Shown here one piece after another: positions 16,853-24,956 of a stretch of 64,000 bases of DNA (the stretch's first letter is position 1; every line of letters begins with the position of its first letter). Source of the DNA: Halorubrum trapanicum. GTDB lineage: Archaea; Halobacteriota; Halobacteria; Halobacteriales; Haloferacaceae. The notes under the pieces were generated by a model, which made no database searches, was not told the DNA's origin, and saw only the letters and a list, made by a program, of their open reading frames with translations. The translations under genes were made by a program, and so were the position numbers. The DNA lies in the NCBI RefSeq assembly GCF_017873555.1, contig NZ_JAGGKE010000001.1:248001-312000 (forward strand). The letters run 5' to 3'.

Positions 16853-17470
16853 GTGGAACCTCACTCCGTCCGAGACACGTGGACGAATCGGACGGGCGAA
16901 TACTCGCCGGCGTACTACGCGCATTACGGTCCCGACGAGACGAGCGAGCTAATCTTCGAGACCCTCGACGAGCACCTCGGCCGCGACGCGGCGGTGCTCG
17001 AACTCGGGTGCGGCTCCGGTCGACACCTCGAACACCTCGCGAACAACGGCTTCGAGGACCTCTCGGGCGTCGACATCGACGCCGGGGCGTTCGACACGAT
17101 GCGGGAGACCTACCCCGCGCTCGCCGCCGAGGGGACGTTTCACCGCGGCCCGATAGAGGACCTCGTCGGGGAGTTCGACGACGGGCAGTTCGACGCGGTC
17201 TACTCGGTCGAGACGCTCCAACACCTCCATCCCGACGTCGACTGGGTCTTCGAAGAGATCGTCCGGATCACCGGCGACGTCCTCGTCACGGCGGAGATCG
17301 AGGGACCGACGGGCGACGCGTCGGCCGACCCGGACGTGAACTACGTCGACGACGACACGCCCCTCTACTACCGGGACTGGAGCCGCGTCTTCACCTCGCT
17401 CGGCCTCGTCGAGGTCGACGTCGTCCGCGGCGACAGAGACACCACGCGGAGCTTTCGCACGCCCGGCTAA
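16853..17470 (+). CDS. Class I SAM-dependent methyltransferase
   Basis: A 205-residue Rossmann-fold methyltransferase. Motif I is [15 protein letters not shown] (about 48-62), followed by the acidic [10 protein letters not shown] and post-motif region [19 protein letters not shown] start at 16853, supported by a GCGTTTTAC box 23-31 bases upstream. The substrate cannot be inferred: the C-terminal part ([19 protein letters not shown]) resembles small-molecule methyltransferases. It stands alone, convergent with the M32 peptidase. Confidence 0.82.
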   Translation: MEPHSVRDTWTNRTGEYSPAYYAHYGPDETSELIFETLDEHLGRDAAVLELGCGSGRHLEHLANNGFEDLSGVDIDAGAFDTMRETYPALAAEGTFHRGPIEDLVGEFDDGQFDAVYSVETLQHLHPDVDWVFEEIVRITGDVLVTAEIEGPTGDASADPDVNYVDDDTPLYYRDWSRVFTSLGLVEVDVVRGDRDTTRSFRTPG

Positions 17471-17488
17471 TCGGCGGATCCAGCGTCG

Positions 17489-17504
17489 AAAAATCTTCTT
17501 TTGA
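17489..17504. terminator. Possible shared terminator between convergent genes
   Basis: GAAAAATCTTCTTTTG gives a T-run on both strands in the gap between the methyltransferase and peptidase stops. Archaeal termination relies on T-rich tracts, and this is the only AT-rich stretch in the gap. Confidence 0.45.
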
Positions 17505-17541
17505 AGGTCGGAAGCGGTATTCCTCGGCGACCCGAACCGAC

Positions 17542-19068
17542 TCAGATCCCGTACAGCTCGCCGTACTTCTCGTCGACGTAGTCGAGGAAGGCGTCCGCCG
17601 AGAAGTCCTCGCCGGTCGCGCGCACCACCAGCTCGTTCGTCTCGTAGCGGGAGCCGTGCCGGTGGACGTTCTCCCCGAGCCAGTCGTGGAGGTCGTCGAA
17701 CTCGCCGTCGGCGATCTTCCCGTTGAGGTCGTCGATGTCGTCCTCGGCGGCCTCGAACAGCTGCGCGGCCATCACGGAGCCGAGCGAGTAGGTGGGGAAG
17801 TAGCCGAAGTTGCCGTGGCTCCAGTGGATGTCCTGAAGGCAGCCCTCGGCGTCGTTCTCGGGCCGAATGCCGAGGTACTCCTCGTACTTGTCGTTCCACA
17901 CTTCGGGCACGTCCTCGACGTCGAGGTCGCCGCGGATCAGGTCGCGCTCGATCTCGAAGCGGATCACGATATGGAGGTGGTAGGTGAGCTCGTCGGCCTC
18001 GACGCGGATGAAGTTGTCCTCGTACACCTGGTTGAACGCCTCGTAGGCGTCTTGAACCGTCGCGTCCTCCGTCTGCGGGAAGTGCTCCTGGAAGACGGGG
18101 AGGAACTCCTGCCAGAACGCCTCGCTGCGCCCGACGTGGTTCTCCCAGAGCCGCGACTGCGACTCGTGGACCGAGAGGTCGCGGGACTCGCCGAGCGGCG
18201 TGCCGAAGTGTTCCTGGGGAAGCCCGAGGTTGTACTGCGCGTGGCCGAACTCGTGGATCGTCGAGCCGACGGCGCCGAGCGGATCGTTCTCGTCGAACCG
18301 GGTGGTGACGCGGCAGTCGAACTGGTTGCCCGAGGTGAACGGGTGCGAGGAGACGTCGAGGCGGCCGCGGTCGAAGTCGTAGCCGACGAGTTCGAGCGCC
18401 TCCCGGGAGAGGGCCTCCTGCTCCTCCTCGGGGAAGGTCCCCTCGAAGGTGTCGACGGCGAGTTCGACGTCCGACTCGCGGATCTCCTCGATCATCGGGA
18501 CGAGCGCCTCGCGCAGCTCCGTGAGGATGGACTCGGCGCGCTCCATCGAGAGGCACGGCTCGAACTCCTCGAAGAGGACCTCGTAGGGGTCGCGGTCGGG
18601 ATCGATGTGCTCGGCGTACTCGCGTTTCAGCTCGACGTGTTTCTCGAGGTAGGGCGCGAACGTTTCGAAGTCGTCCTCGGCCTTCGCCTCCTCCCACGCC
18701 TGGAGCGCCTCGGAGCCGGTCTCGGAGATTTCCTCGACCAGCTCGACCGGGACGGCGTCGGCGCGCTCGTACTCGCGGCGGACCTCGCGGACGACCGCGG
18801 CCTGCTCGTCCGTGAGGTCGGCGTCGTCGAGCTCGTCGAGCAGCTCGCCCGTCTCGTCGGCGGTGACCATGTCGTGCTGGACCGAGGAGAGCGCCGAGAG
18901 CTGCTTCGACCGGGCGGGGGTGCCGCCCTCGGGCATCATCACCTGCTGGTCCCAGCCGAGGACGCCGGCGGCGCTGCCGACCGCGTTCCACCGCTGGACG
19001 CGGTCGAGGAGGGCGTCGTAGGCGTCCGGTGCGTCGGCTGCGTCGTCTGGAGCGGCTTCCGTTGCCAT
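17542..19068 (-). CDS. Carboxypeptidase Taq-type metallopeptidase (M32)
   Basis: A 508-residue zinc/cobalt carboxypeptidase that trims C-terminal residues from peptides. The HExxH metal site is HEFGH (272-276), and the third ligand region is [13 protein letters not shown] (from 301). [13 protein letters not shown] near the N-terminus and [19 protein letters not shown] in the C-terminal half are family-typical. The length matches M32. The first 16 residues are a variable acidic lead. It is a single gene with its own promoter region, cytoplasmic, probably in peptide recycling. Confidence 0.95.
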   Translation of the reverse strand: MATEAAPDDAADAPDAYDALLDRVQRWNAVGSAAGVLGWDQQVMMPEGGTPARSKQLSALSSVQHDMVTADETGELLDELDDADLTDEQAAVVREVRREYERADAVPVELVEEISETGSEALQAWEEAKAEDDFETFAPYLEKHVELKREYAEHIDPDRDPYEVLFEEFEPCLSMERAESILTELREALVPMIEEIRESDVELAVDTFEGTFPEEEQEALSREALELVGYDFDRGRLDVSSHPFTSGNQFDCRVTTRFDENDPLGAVGSTIHEFGHAQYNLGLPQEHFGTPLGESRDLSVHESQSRLWENHVGRSEAFWQEFLPVFQEHFPQTEDATVQDAYEAFNQVYEDNFIRVEADELTYHLHIVIRFEIERDLIRGDLDVEDVPEVWNDKYEEYLGIRPENDAEGCLQDIHWSHGNFGYFPTYSLGSVMAAQLFEAAEDDIDDLNGKIADGEFDDLHDWLGENVHRHGSRYETNELVVRATGEDFSADAFLDYVDEKYGELYGI

Positions 19069-19259
19069 ACGCCACGGATCGATCCCGGTCGTTAAGAAGG
19101 GACCGAACCCGGAACCGCTCGTTCCGCGCGCCGAACGGCCGGGGCCGCCGCGGAACCGCCGGGATCCGCTCGTCGCCCCCGTCTCCGAGATCCGCTCGTC
19201 GGCCTGCCCTTCGCCGAGCGCGGGATATATGCCCGCCGCCGCGGAACGACCCGTAACGG

Positions 19260-20306
19260 ATGTCCGACGACGACTTCATCGACCTGCGGTCCGACACCGT
19301 CACGACGCCCTCCGCGGAGATGCGCGAGGCGGCCGCGACCGCCGAGGTCGGCGACGACGTGTACCGCGACGACCCGACCGTCAACGAACTGGAGCGCCGG
19401 GCGGCCGAGGCGGTCGGCACCGAGGCCGCGCTGTACGTCCCCTCGGGGACGATGGCGAATCAGATCGCGGTCCACGCCCACACGGAGCCGGGCCAGGAGC
19501 TGCTCTTGGAGCGCGAGTCGCACATCTACCGCTGGGAGCTGGCGGGCGCGGCCAAGCTCTCCGGCGTCCAGACCCGGACGAGAGACGCCGGCGAGCGTTG
19601 CGTCCCGACGCCCGACGCGGTTCGCGAGGGGCTCGTCGACGAGGACCTCCACCGGCCGGGAACCGGCCTGCTCTCCCTGGAGAACACGCACAACTACCGC
19701 GGCGGGACGGCGATCCCGGTCGACCGGATCGCGGCCGCGGCCGAGGCCGCCCGCGACGCCGGCGTGCCGGTCCACCTCGACGGCGCGCGCGTGTTCAACG
19801 CCGCGGTCGCGCTCGGGGTCGACGCGAGCGATATCGTCGCCCCCGTCGACAGCGTCACCTTCTGTCTCTCGAAGGGGCTGGGTGCCCCCGTCGGCTCGAT
19901 CCTCGCCGGCGACGAGGCGTTCGTCGAGGACGCGCGCCGCGTCCGCAAGCTGTTCGGCGGCGGGATGCGCCAGGCCGGCATCATCGCCGCGCCCGGTCTC
20001 CGCGCGCTGGAGAACGTCGACCGACTCGCCGAGGACCACGCCAACGCGGACCGACTCGCGGCCGGGCTGGACGCCCTCGCCGGCGTCGACGCGCCCGCGC
20101 CCGACACCAACATCGTCGTGGCGTATACCGAGGACGCCGGCATCCCGGCCGAGTCGCTCTACGCGGCCTGTAAGGACGCCGGCGTCGGCTGCGTCGAGTT
20201 CGACGACTACGCGACCCGGTTCACCACGCACCTCGACGTCGACGAGGCCGACGTCGACGAGGCGGTCGACCGGATCGCGGCCGTCGTCGACGATCTGCGG
20301 GACTGA
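19260..20306 (+). CDS. ltaE: Low-specificity L-threonine aldolase
   Basis: PLP enzyme cleaving threonine/allo-threonine to glycine and acetaldehyde. 348 residues. Family motifs: [11 protein letters not shown] at the N-terminus, [25 protein letters not shown], and the PLP Lys205 in [23 protein letters not shown] and HLDGARVFN complete the PLP site. GATATATG (19225-19232), about 28-35 bases before the ATG, is a clear TATA box. Release of acetaldehyde and glycine could feed one-carbon and acetyl metabolism, but no partner lies beside it. Confidence 0.93.
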   Translation: MSDDDFIDLRSDTVTTPSAEMREAAATAEVGDDVYRDDPTVNELERRAAEAVGTEAALYVPSGTMANQIAVHAHTEPGQELLLERESHIYRWELAGAAKLSGVQTRTRDAGERCVPTPDAVREGLVDEDLHRPGTGLLSLENTHNYRGGTAIPVDRIAAAAEAARDAGVPVHLDGARVFNAAVALGVDASDIVAPVDSVTFCLSKGLGAPVGSILAGDEAFVEDARRVRKLFGGGMRQAGIIAAPGLRALENVDRLAEDHANADRLAAGLDALAGVDAPAPDTNIVVAYTEDAGIPAESLYAACKDAGVGCVEFDDYATRFTTHLDVDEADVDEAVDRIAAVVDDLRD

Positions 20307-20366
20307 CCGGCGGCTTCCCCTCCCTCCGCCGAACGAGTTAACTCCTCATCGTGACAACGGAGGGGT

Positions 20367-20540
20367 ATGTCCGGACTCGACGGATCGACGACCGCGGCGA
20401 TCGGCGGCGGGATCGGGGGTGCGACCGGGGGCGCGCTCGCGTCGGTGACGGGATTCTCCGTCGCGGCCGTCGGACTCGCCGCGGCGGCCGGCGCGGCGCT
20501 CGGGGGCGCGGGCTACTACGTCGCTCGGGCGCTCGCGTGA
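20367..20540 (+). CDS. Small glycine/alanine-rich membrane peptide
   Basis: A 57-residue frame with ATG at 20367: MSGLDGSTTAAIGGGIGG at the start, then a long Gly/Ala hydrophobic segment ending GGAGYYVARALA. The GxxxG spacing resembles glycine-zipper membrane peptides. GGAGG (20359-20363) lies just before the ATG. It fills an otherwise empty gap after ltaE. No family recognised; small Gly/Ala-rich frames can be chance in GC-rich DNA, so confidence is moderate. Confidence 0.5.
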   Translation: MSGLDGSTTAAIGGGIGGATGGALASVTGFSVAAVGLAAAAGAALGGAGYYVARALA

Positions 20541-20606
20541 GGAGCGTTCGGCGCGCTCGCGCTCGACACGGAAACGTTGAATTCGAAGGGCGACCAACGC
20601 TCCCGC

Positions 20607-20675
20607 ATGGACGCACAGGTGGTCGACGCGGACGCGCTGACCGACGGAACCGAGGTGACGGACGCCCGTCCCTGA
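20607..20675 (+). other. Short upstream frame before the DUF2209 gene (leader peptide or frameshifted N-terminus)
   Basis: ATG 20607 is well placed 25-30 bases after a GTTGAATT box (about 20576-20583) but runs only 22 codons (MDAQVVDADALTDGTEVTDARP) to TGA 20673. The DUF2209 frame opens in the +1 frame beside it. Either a leader peptide precedes the gene, or one base has been gained or lost near 20670. Confidence 0.4.
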
Positions 20676-20685
20676 GGTCGTCGGC

Positions 20686-21042
20686 GTGGACATCAGCGGT
20701 CGCCACGAGGAGGACGGCGAGTACCTGATGGTCGCGGCCGCGGTCCACGCGCGGGTGGACTCCTCGCGGATCCGGTCCGTGGAGGGGATGGGCTTCGCCG
20801 CCGCGCGCGAGGGACCGACGCTGGAGGCGACGGTCGCGCTCGCCGCCGAGGCGGTGGGGAACCTCCCGTCCCCGCCCGACGGACCGATCGTCGCGGAGAA
20901 CGGCGAGTTCTACGAGGAGCCGGCGGCGCGCGTCGGACTCAGCTTCCAGCCCGAGTTTAAATACGTCGAGAGCATAGGCGAGCGCGAAACAGTGCAGGCA
21001 GCACACCACGCCGCGTACGCCGCCCGGAATCTCCTCCGATGA
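20686..21042 (+). CDS. Probable DUF2209 protein, start uncertain
   Basis: A 118-residue protein opening DISGRHEEDGEYLMVAAAVHA, which resembles the archaeal DUF2209 family (an RNase-H-like first strand, D-x-S-G-R). No ATG is available; GTG 20686 is the only start in frame, as a TGA lies 30 bases before it. It leaves out residues (PEVVG) that look like the first strand. The end overlaps hflX by four bases (ATGA), so the two are co-transcribed. Function unknown. See the short frame upstream for the possible frameshift. Confidence 0.65.
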   Translation: MDISGRHEEDGEYLMVAAAVHARVDSSRIRSVEGMGFAAAREGPTLEATVALAAEAVGNLPSPPDGPIVAENGEFYEEPAARVGLSFQPEFKYVESIGERETVQAAHHAAYAARNLLR

Positions 21043-22397
21043 GCGGGGGTGCCGAGCAGGCGGACGCCGACGCCGAGCCGACCGCCGAGGGACGCCGAGC
21101 AGTCGTCGCCAAGCGCGTCGACTCCGGCGAAGCCGACCTCGCGGAGATCAGACAGCTCGCGGCCGCCGCGGGCTACGAGGTGATCGGCGAGCTCACCCAG
21201 ACCCGCACCGAGGACGCCGCCTTCATGTTCGGGGAGGGGAAGGTCGCGGAGCTCCGCGACCTGGTCCGCCGCACCGACGCCGGATCGGTGATCATCGACA
21301 ACGACGTGGGACCGTACCAGACGTTCAACATCGGCGGGAAGCTCCCCGAGGGCGTCGAGGTGGTCGACCGGTTCACGCTCATCCTCGAGATCTTCGGGCA
21401 GCGCGCCAACACGCGGAAGGCGCAGCTCCAGGTCGAGCTGGCGGAGCTGCGCTACGAGCTGCCGCGCGCCGAGGCGAAGGCGAGCCTCGCGAAGCGCGAC
21501 GAGCGCCCCGGATTCATGGGACTCGGCGAGTACGACGAGAGCGTCGAGCGCGACATCAAACGCCAGATATCGGAGATCCGCGACGAGCTGGAGTCGATCG
21601 CGGCAAAGGAGGAGGCGCGCCGCGAGCAGCGCCGCGACTCCGGATTCGACCTCGTCGCGCTCGCGGGCTACACCAACGCCGGCAAGTCGACGCTGATGCG
21701 CCGGCTCGCCGACGAGTTGGCGGTCGACGAGAACGCCGAGCGCCACCGCGACCTCGACACCACCGCCGAGTCGCAGGACATGCTGTTCACGACGCTCGGC
21801 ACCACGACGCGCCGGGCCGAGATGGAGAAGCGCGACGTGCTCTTGACCGACACGGTCGGCTTCATCGCGGACCTCCCGCACTGGCTCGTGGAGTCGTTCG
21901 AGTCGACGCTCGACTCCGTCTACCGCGCCGACCTCGTGCTGCTCGTCGTCGACGCCAGCGAGCCGGTCGCGGAGATGCGCGAGAAGCTCGTCACGAGCCA
22001 CGACACCCTCTACGAGCGCAACGAGGCGCCCGTCGTCACCGTGTTCAACAAGATCGACCGGCTGGAGCCGGGCGAACTCGCGGACAAGCGCGCCGCGCTC
22101 TCGGGCGTGGCGCCCGACCCGATCGCCGTCTCGGCGAAGACGGGCGCCGGCGTGGCCGAGCTCCGCGACCGCGTCGAGGACGAGCTCCCCGACTGGGAGC
22201 GCGAGCGGCTCGTCCTCCCCGTCTCCGACGACGCGATGAGCCTCGTCTCGTGGGTTCACGACCACGGGCACGTCGCCGAGGAGACGTACGCGGGCGACCA
22301 GGTGACCGTCGACTTCGAGGCGAAGCCGTCCATCGTCGCCCGCGCTCGGGCGAAGGCGGCCGAGATCGCTGCGCCGCCGGCCGAGGAGTCGGCCTGA
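21039..22397 (+). CDS. hflX: HflX-family ribosome-associated GTPase
   Basis: A 452-residue GTPase that in characterised cases binds the large ribosomal subunit and splits stalled ribosomes. Domains: an N-terminal HflX domain (about 20-130, with GEGKVAELRDLV and VVDRFTLILEIFGQRANTRKA), a helical linker, then the G domain with G1 GYTNAGKST (210-218), G3 DTVGF, G4 NKID and G5 SAK. The tail carries a short C-terminal domain. ATG 21039 overlaps the DUF2209 stop, indicating coupling. Confidence 0.94.
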   Translation: MSGGAEQADADAEPTAEGRRAVVAKRVDSGEADLAEIRQLAAAAGYEVIGELTQTRTEDAAFMFGEGKVAELRDLVRRTDAGSVIIDNDVGPYQTFNIGGKLPEGVEVVDRFTLILEIFGQRANTRKAQLQVELAELRYELPRAEAKASLAKRDERPGFMGLGEYDESVERDIKRQISEIRDELESIAAKEEARREQRRDSGFDLVALAGYTNAGKSTLMRRLADELAVDENAERHRDLDTTAESQDMLFTTLGTTTRRAEMEKRDVLLTDTVGFIADLPHWLVESFESTLDSVYRADLVLLVVDASEPVAEMREKLVTSHDTLYERNEAPVVTVFNKIDRLEPGELADKRAALSGVAPDPIAVSAKTGAGVAELRDRVEDELPDWERERLVLPVSDDAMSLVSWVHDHGHVAEETYAGDQVTVDFEAKPSIVARARAKAAEIAAPPAEESA

Positions 22398-22532
22398 CCG
22401 CCGGGGAGCCGTCTCAGTGGTCGAGCCGCCTTTCGAGCTCCGTCGAGGCCTCCGATGCCGGTCCCACCGGAGCGCTCTCGGCGGACGGGGACTCGGACAA
22501 AGTATACATTTCTCCGCGGGTCATAGCGTGTT

Positions 22533-24488
22533 ATGGACGACTCCGGGGGCGACGGTCGGCTCGTCGACGGCGACGGAGACGTCGTCCCGCCGCCGGCAGA
22601 GTTTCGTCGGCGAGCGGTCGCGAGCGACCCCGCGGTGTACGAGCGGTTCGACCGAGAGGGACCGGACGCGTGGCGCGCGGCCGCCGACCTCCTGACGTGG
22701 GAGCGCGAGTACGAGACGGTCCTCGACGACTCCGAGCCGCCCTTCTACGAGTGGTTCCCGGACGGGCGGCTCAACGCCGCGGCGAACTGCGTCGACCGCC
22801 ACCTCGACGAGCGGCGGAACCAGCTCGCGATCCGGTGGTTCGGGAAGCGCGGCGAGCGCCGGTCGTACACCTACCTCGACCTCCACCGCGAGGTGAACGC
22901 GCTCGCGGCCGGACTCCGCGACCTCGGCGTCGAGGAGGACGACGTGGTGACGCTGTACCTGCCGATGATCCCGGAGCTGCCGATCGCGATGCTGGCGTGC
23001 GCCCGGATCGGCGCGCCGCACAACGTCGTGTTCGCGGGGCTGTCCGCGGAGGCGCTCGCGACGCGGATCGACGCGGCCGACTCCGAGTTCCTGATCACCT
23101 GCGACGGCTACTACCGCCGGGAGGACGCGTTCAACCAGAAGTCGAAGGCGGACAACGCTCGGATCCGCGCCGAGGGGGAGCTGTCGGCCGCGGTCGTCGT
23201 CGACCGCCTCGGCGACGAGCTGTCGGTCTCGCTGGGCGACGACGAGCGGGAGTACGGCGCGCTCGTCGACGCGCACGACGGCGAGACGGTCGAGCCGGTC
23301 GCCCGCGACGCCACCGACCTCCTCTTCGTGATGTACACCTCGGGAACGACCGGGCGGCCGAAGGGGGTCGAACACGCGACGGGCGGCTACCTCGCGCACG
23401 TCGCGTGGACGACGCGGAACGTCCTCGACGTGCGGCCCGAGGACACCTACTGGTGCGCCGCCGACATCGGCTGGATCACCGGCCACTCCTACGGGGTGTA
23501 CGGTCCCCTCTCCGTCGGAACCACGAGCGTGCTCTACGAGGGCTCGCCCGATTACCCCGACCGCGACCGCGTCTGGGACCTGATCGAGCGCAACGCGGTG
23601 AGCGTCTTCTACACCTCGCCGACCGCGATCCGGTCGTTCATGAAGTGGGGCGCGGAGTACCCCGACGCCCACGACCTCTCGTCGATCCGCCTGCTGGGGA
23701 CGGTCGGCGAGTCGATCACGCCGAAGGCGTGGCGCTGGTACCGCGAGCACGTCGGCGGCGGCGACGCGCCCGTCGTCGACACGTGGTGGCAGACCGAGAC
23801 CGGAGCCATCGCGCTCGCGACGCTGCCGGGCGTCACGCCGATGAAACCGGGGAAGGTCGGCCCGCCGCTCCCGGGTATCGACGCCCGCGTCGTCGACGAG
23901 GACGGCGAGGCGGTCGAACCCGGCGAGTCCGGCTACCTCACGCTCGCGTCGCCGTGGCCCGGGATGCTCCGCGGGCTCCGCGAGGGCGACGAGCGCTACC
24001 TGCGGGAGTACTGGCTGAAGGGGGAGGACGGCTGGCGCTACCGGACCGGCGACGGCGCGGCCGTCGACGAGGAGGGCTACGTCACGATCCTCGGGCGCGT
24101 CGACGACGTGATCAACGTCCGCGCCCAGCGGTTCAACACCGGCGAACTGGAGGCGGCCATCGTCGACGCCGCGGGCGTGACCGAGGCCGCGGTCGTCGGC
24201 GACGGTGACGGGCACATCGTCGCGTACGTGACGACCAAAAGCGGCGTCGAGCCGGACGGGACCCTCCGAAACGCCATCGCGGACCGGCTGGCGAGCGCCG
24301 TCGGCGACGTGGCCCGCCCGGACCGGGTCGTCTTCACCCCGGAACTCCCGAAGACCCGCTCGGGGAAGATCATGCGGCGGCTGCTGGAAGACATCGCCCG
24401 CGGCGAGGAGTTCGGCGACGTGAGCGCGCTCCGCAACCCGGAGGTCGTGGGCGAGATCGAGTCGACCGTTCGGAACGGGAGTAACTGA
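22533..24488 (+). CDS. acs: Acetyl-CoA synthetase paralogue 1 (AMP-forming, diverged C-terminus)
   Basis: Activates acetate or a similar short acid to acyl-CoA via acyl-AMP. 651 residues with P-loop-like YTSGTTGRPKG (268-278), VDTWWQTETGA, which keeps the Trp that limits the pocket to short acids, and the regulatory Lys612 in PKTRSGKIMRR. Unlike paralogue 2, the hinge region reads INVRAQRFNTGE instead of NVSGHRLGTME (from about 528), and the HxIKGEAxYAYV loop is shortened to GHIVAYV. This suggests a changed substrate or regulation. A box AAAGTATACATTT precedes the ATG by 21-33 bases. It opens the organic-acid module. Confidence 0.88.
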   Translation: MDDSGGDGRLVDGDGDVVPPPAEFRRRAVASDPAVYERFDREGPDAWRAAADLLTWEREYETVLDDSEPPFYEWFPDGRLNAAANCVDRHLDERRNQLAIRWFGKRGERRSYTYLDLHREVNALAAGLRDLGVEEDDVVTLYLPMIPELPIAMLACARIGAPHNVVFAGLSAEALATRIDAADSEFLITCDGYYRREDAFNQKSKADNARIRAEGELSAAVVVDRLGDELSVSLGDDEREYGALVDAHDGETVEPVARDATDLLFVMYTSGTTGRPKGVEHATGGYLAHVAWTTRNVLDVRPEDTYWCAADIGWITGHSYGVYGPLSVGTTSVLYEGSPDYPDRDRVWDLIERNAVSVFYTSPTAIRSFMKWGAEYPDAHDLSSIRLLGTVGESITPKAWRWYREHVGGGDAPVVDTWWQTETGAIALATLPGVTPMKPGKVGPPLPGIDARVVDEDGEAVEPGESGYLTLASPWPGMLRGLREGDERYLREYWLKGEDGWRYRTGDGAAVDEEGYVTILGRVDDVINVRAQRFNTGELEAAIVDAAGVTEAAVVGDGDGHIVAYVTTKSGVEPDGTLRNAIADRLASAVGDVARPDRVVFTPELPKTRSGKIMRRLLEDIARGEEFGDVSALRNPEVVGEIESTVRNGSN

Positions 24489-24530
24489 TAGTAGTTTCTT
24501 TTCACTATTTGAGACACGTTTTGTAGTTAC
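24481..24530 (+). terminator. Inverted-repeat, T-rich end of acs1
   Basis: GTAACT (24481-24486, over the stop codon) pairs with AGTTAC (24525-24530). Nested inside, ATAGT (24488-24492) pairs with ACTAT (24504-24508) around a T-rich loop. The T-rich tracts fit archaeal termination; the right arm also overlaps the probable promoter of the next gene. Confidence 0.5.
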
Positions 24531-24557
24531 TTACCACCGGCGACCGAAAGCAGTGGT

Positions 24558-24797
24558 ATGAACACCAGCGTCTTCTCGCGGGACGCGGTCCACGCCCGCC
24601 GCCGTGCGGTCGTCAAGACCCTCTGCTACCGGGCGTTGATGGTGACGATCACGGTCCTGGTCGCGTGGCTCGTCGTGGGCGACGCCGGTCAGGCGGCGAG
24701 CATCGGTGTCGTAACCAACGCCGTAAAGACGCTCACTTACTACGGCTACGAGCGTCTGTGGGACCACGTGGCTTGGGGCGTCGGCGCCTCCGGCTGA
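24558..24797 (+). CDS. DUF2061 small membrane protein
   Basis: A 79-residue protein with two predicted membrane helices: LCYRALMVTITVLVAWLVVG and the region after NAVKTLTYYGYERLWD. RRAVVKTLCYRALMV and AVKTLTYYGYERLWDHVAWG are characteristic of DUF2061, a family of unknown role that also occurs fused to sulfate-metabolism and other enzymes. It lies between the first acetyl-CoA synthetase and the regulator, read in the same direction. Twelve bases after its stop begins the first copy of the twin inverted repeat. Confidence 0.85.
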   Translation: MNTSVFSRDAVHARRRAVVKTLCYRALMVTITVLVAWLVVGDAGQAASIGVVTNAVKTLTYYGYERLWDHVAWGVGASG

Positions 24798-24808
24798 CCG
24801 CGCCGATC

Positions 24809-24836
24809 GTTTCGGAAACTGATTTAGAGCCGAAAC
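24809..24836. promoter_or_regulatory. Inverted repeat GTTTCGG-N14-CCGAAAC, distal copy
   Basis: Seven-base arms at 24809-24815 and 24830-24836 with a 14-base spacer. The left arm continues as GTTTCGGAAAC, itself a palindrome. The same arms and exact spacing recur at 24927-24954, 118 bases on, before the regulator ATG. Likely a protein-binding site; the binder is unproven. Confidence 0.65.
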
Positions 24837-24926
24837 AGATCGATCGGAAACCGAGCTCGATCGGGAGACGGCTCGTGACATCGTGTCGAACTCTGCCGTA
24901 GACGGGTCATCTTCCGGAACAGTTTT

Positions 24927-24954
24927 GTTTCGGGTACTTGTTGAGTTCCGAAAC
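24927..24954. promoter_or_regulatory. Inverted repeat GTTTCGG-N14-CCGAAAC, proximal copy
   Basis: Arms at 24927-24933 and 24948-24954, ending three bases before the regulator's ATG (24957) and overlapping its core promoter (AGTTTTG, 24921-24927). Arms and spacing match the distal copy, but the spacer sequence differs, which points to selection on the arms. Placement fits autoregulation by repression. Confidence 0.68.
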
Positions 24955-24956
24955 GA

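Noticed and set aside
16949-19420. An 823-codon open frame on the minus strand
   Set aside because: It runs in another frame of the M32 peptidase and across two gene gaps; composition is Arg/Pro-rich and no family pattern appears.
24466-24477. CCGTTCGGAACGG palindrome as a third operator copy
   Set aside because: It lies inside the acs1 coding end, differs from the GTTTCGG arms and spacing, and codes ordinary residues.
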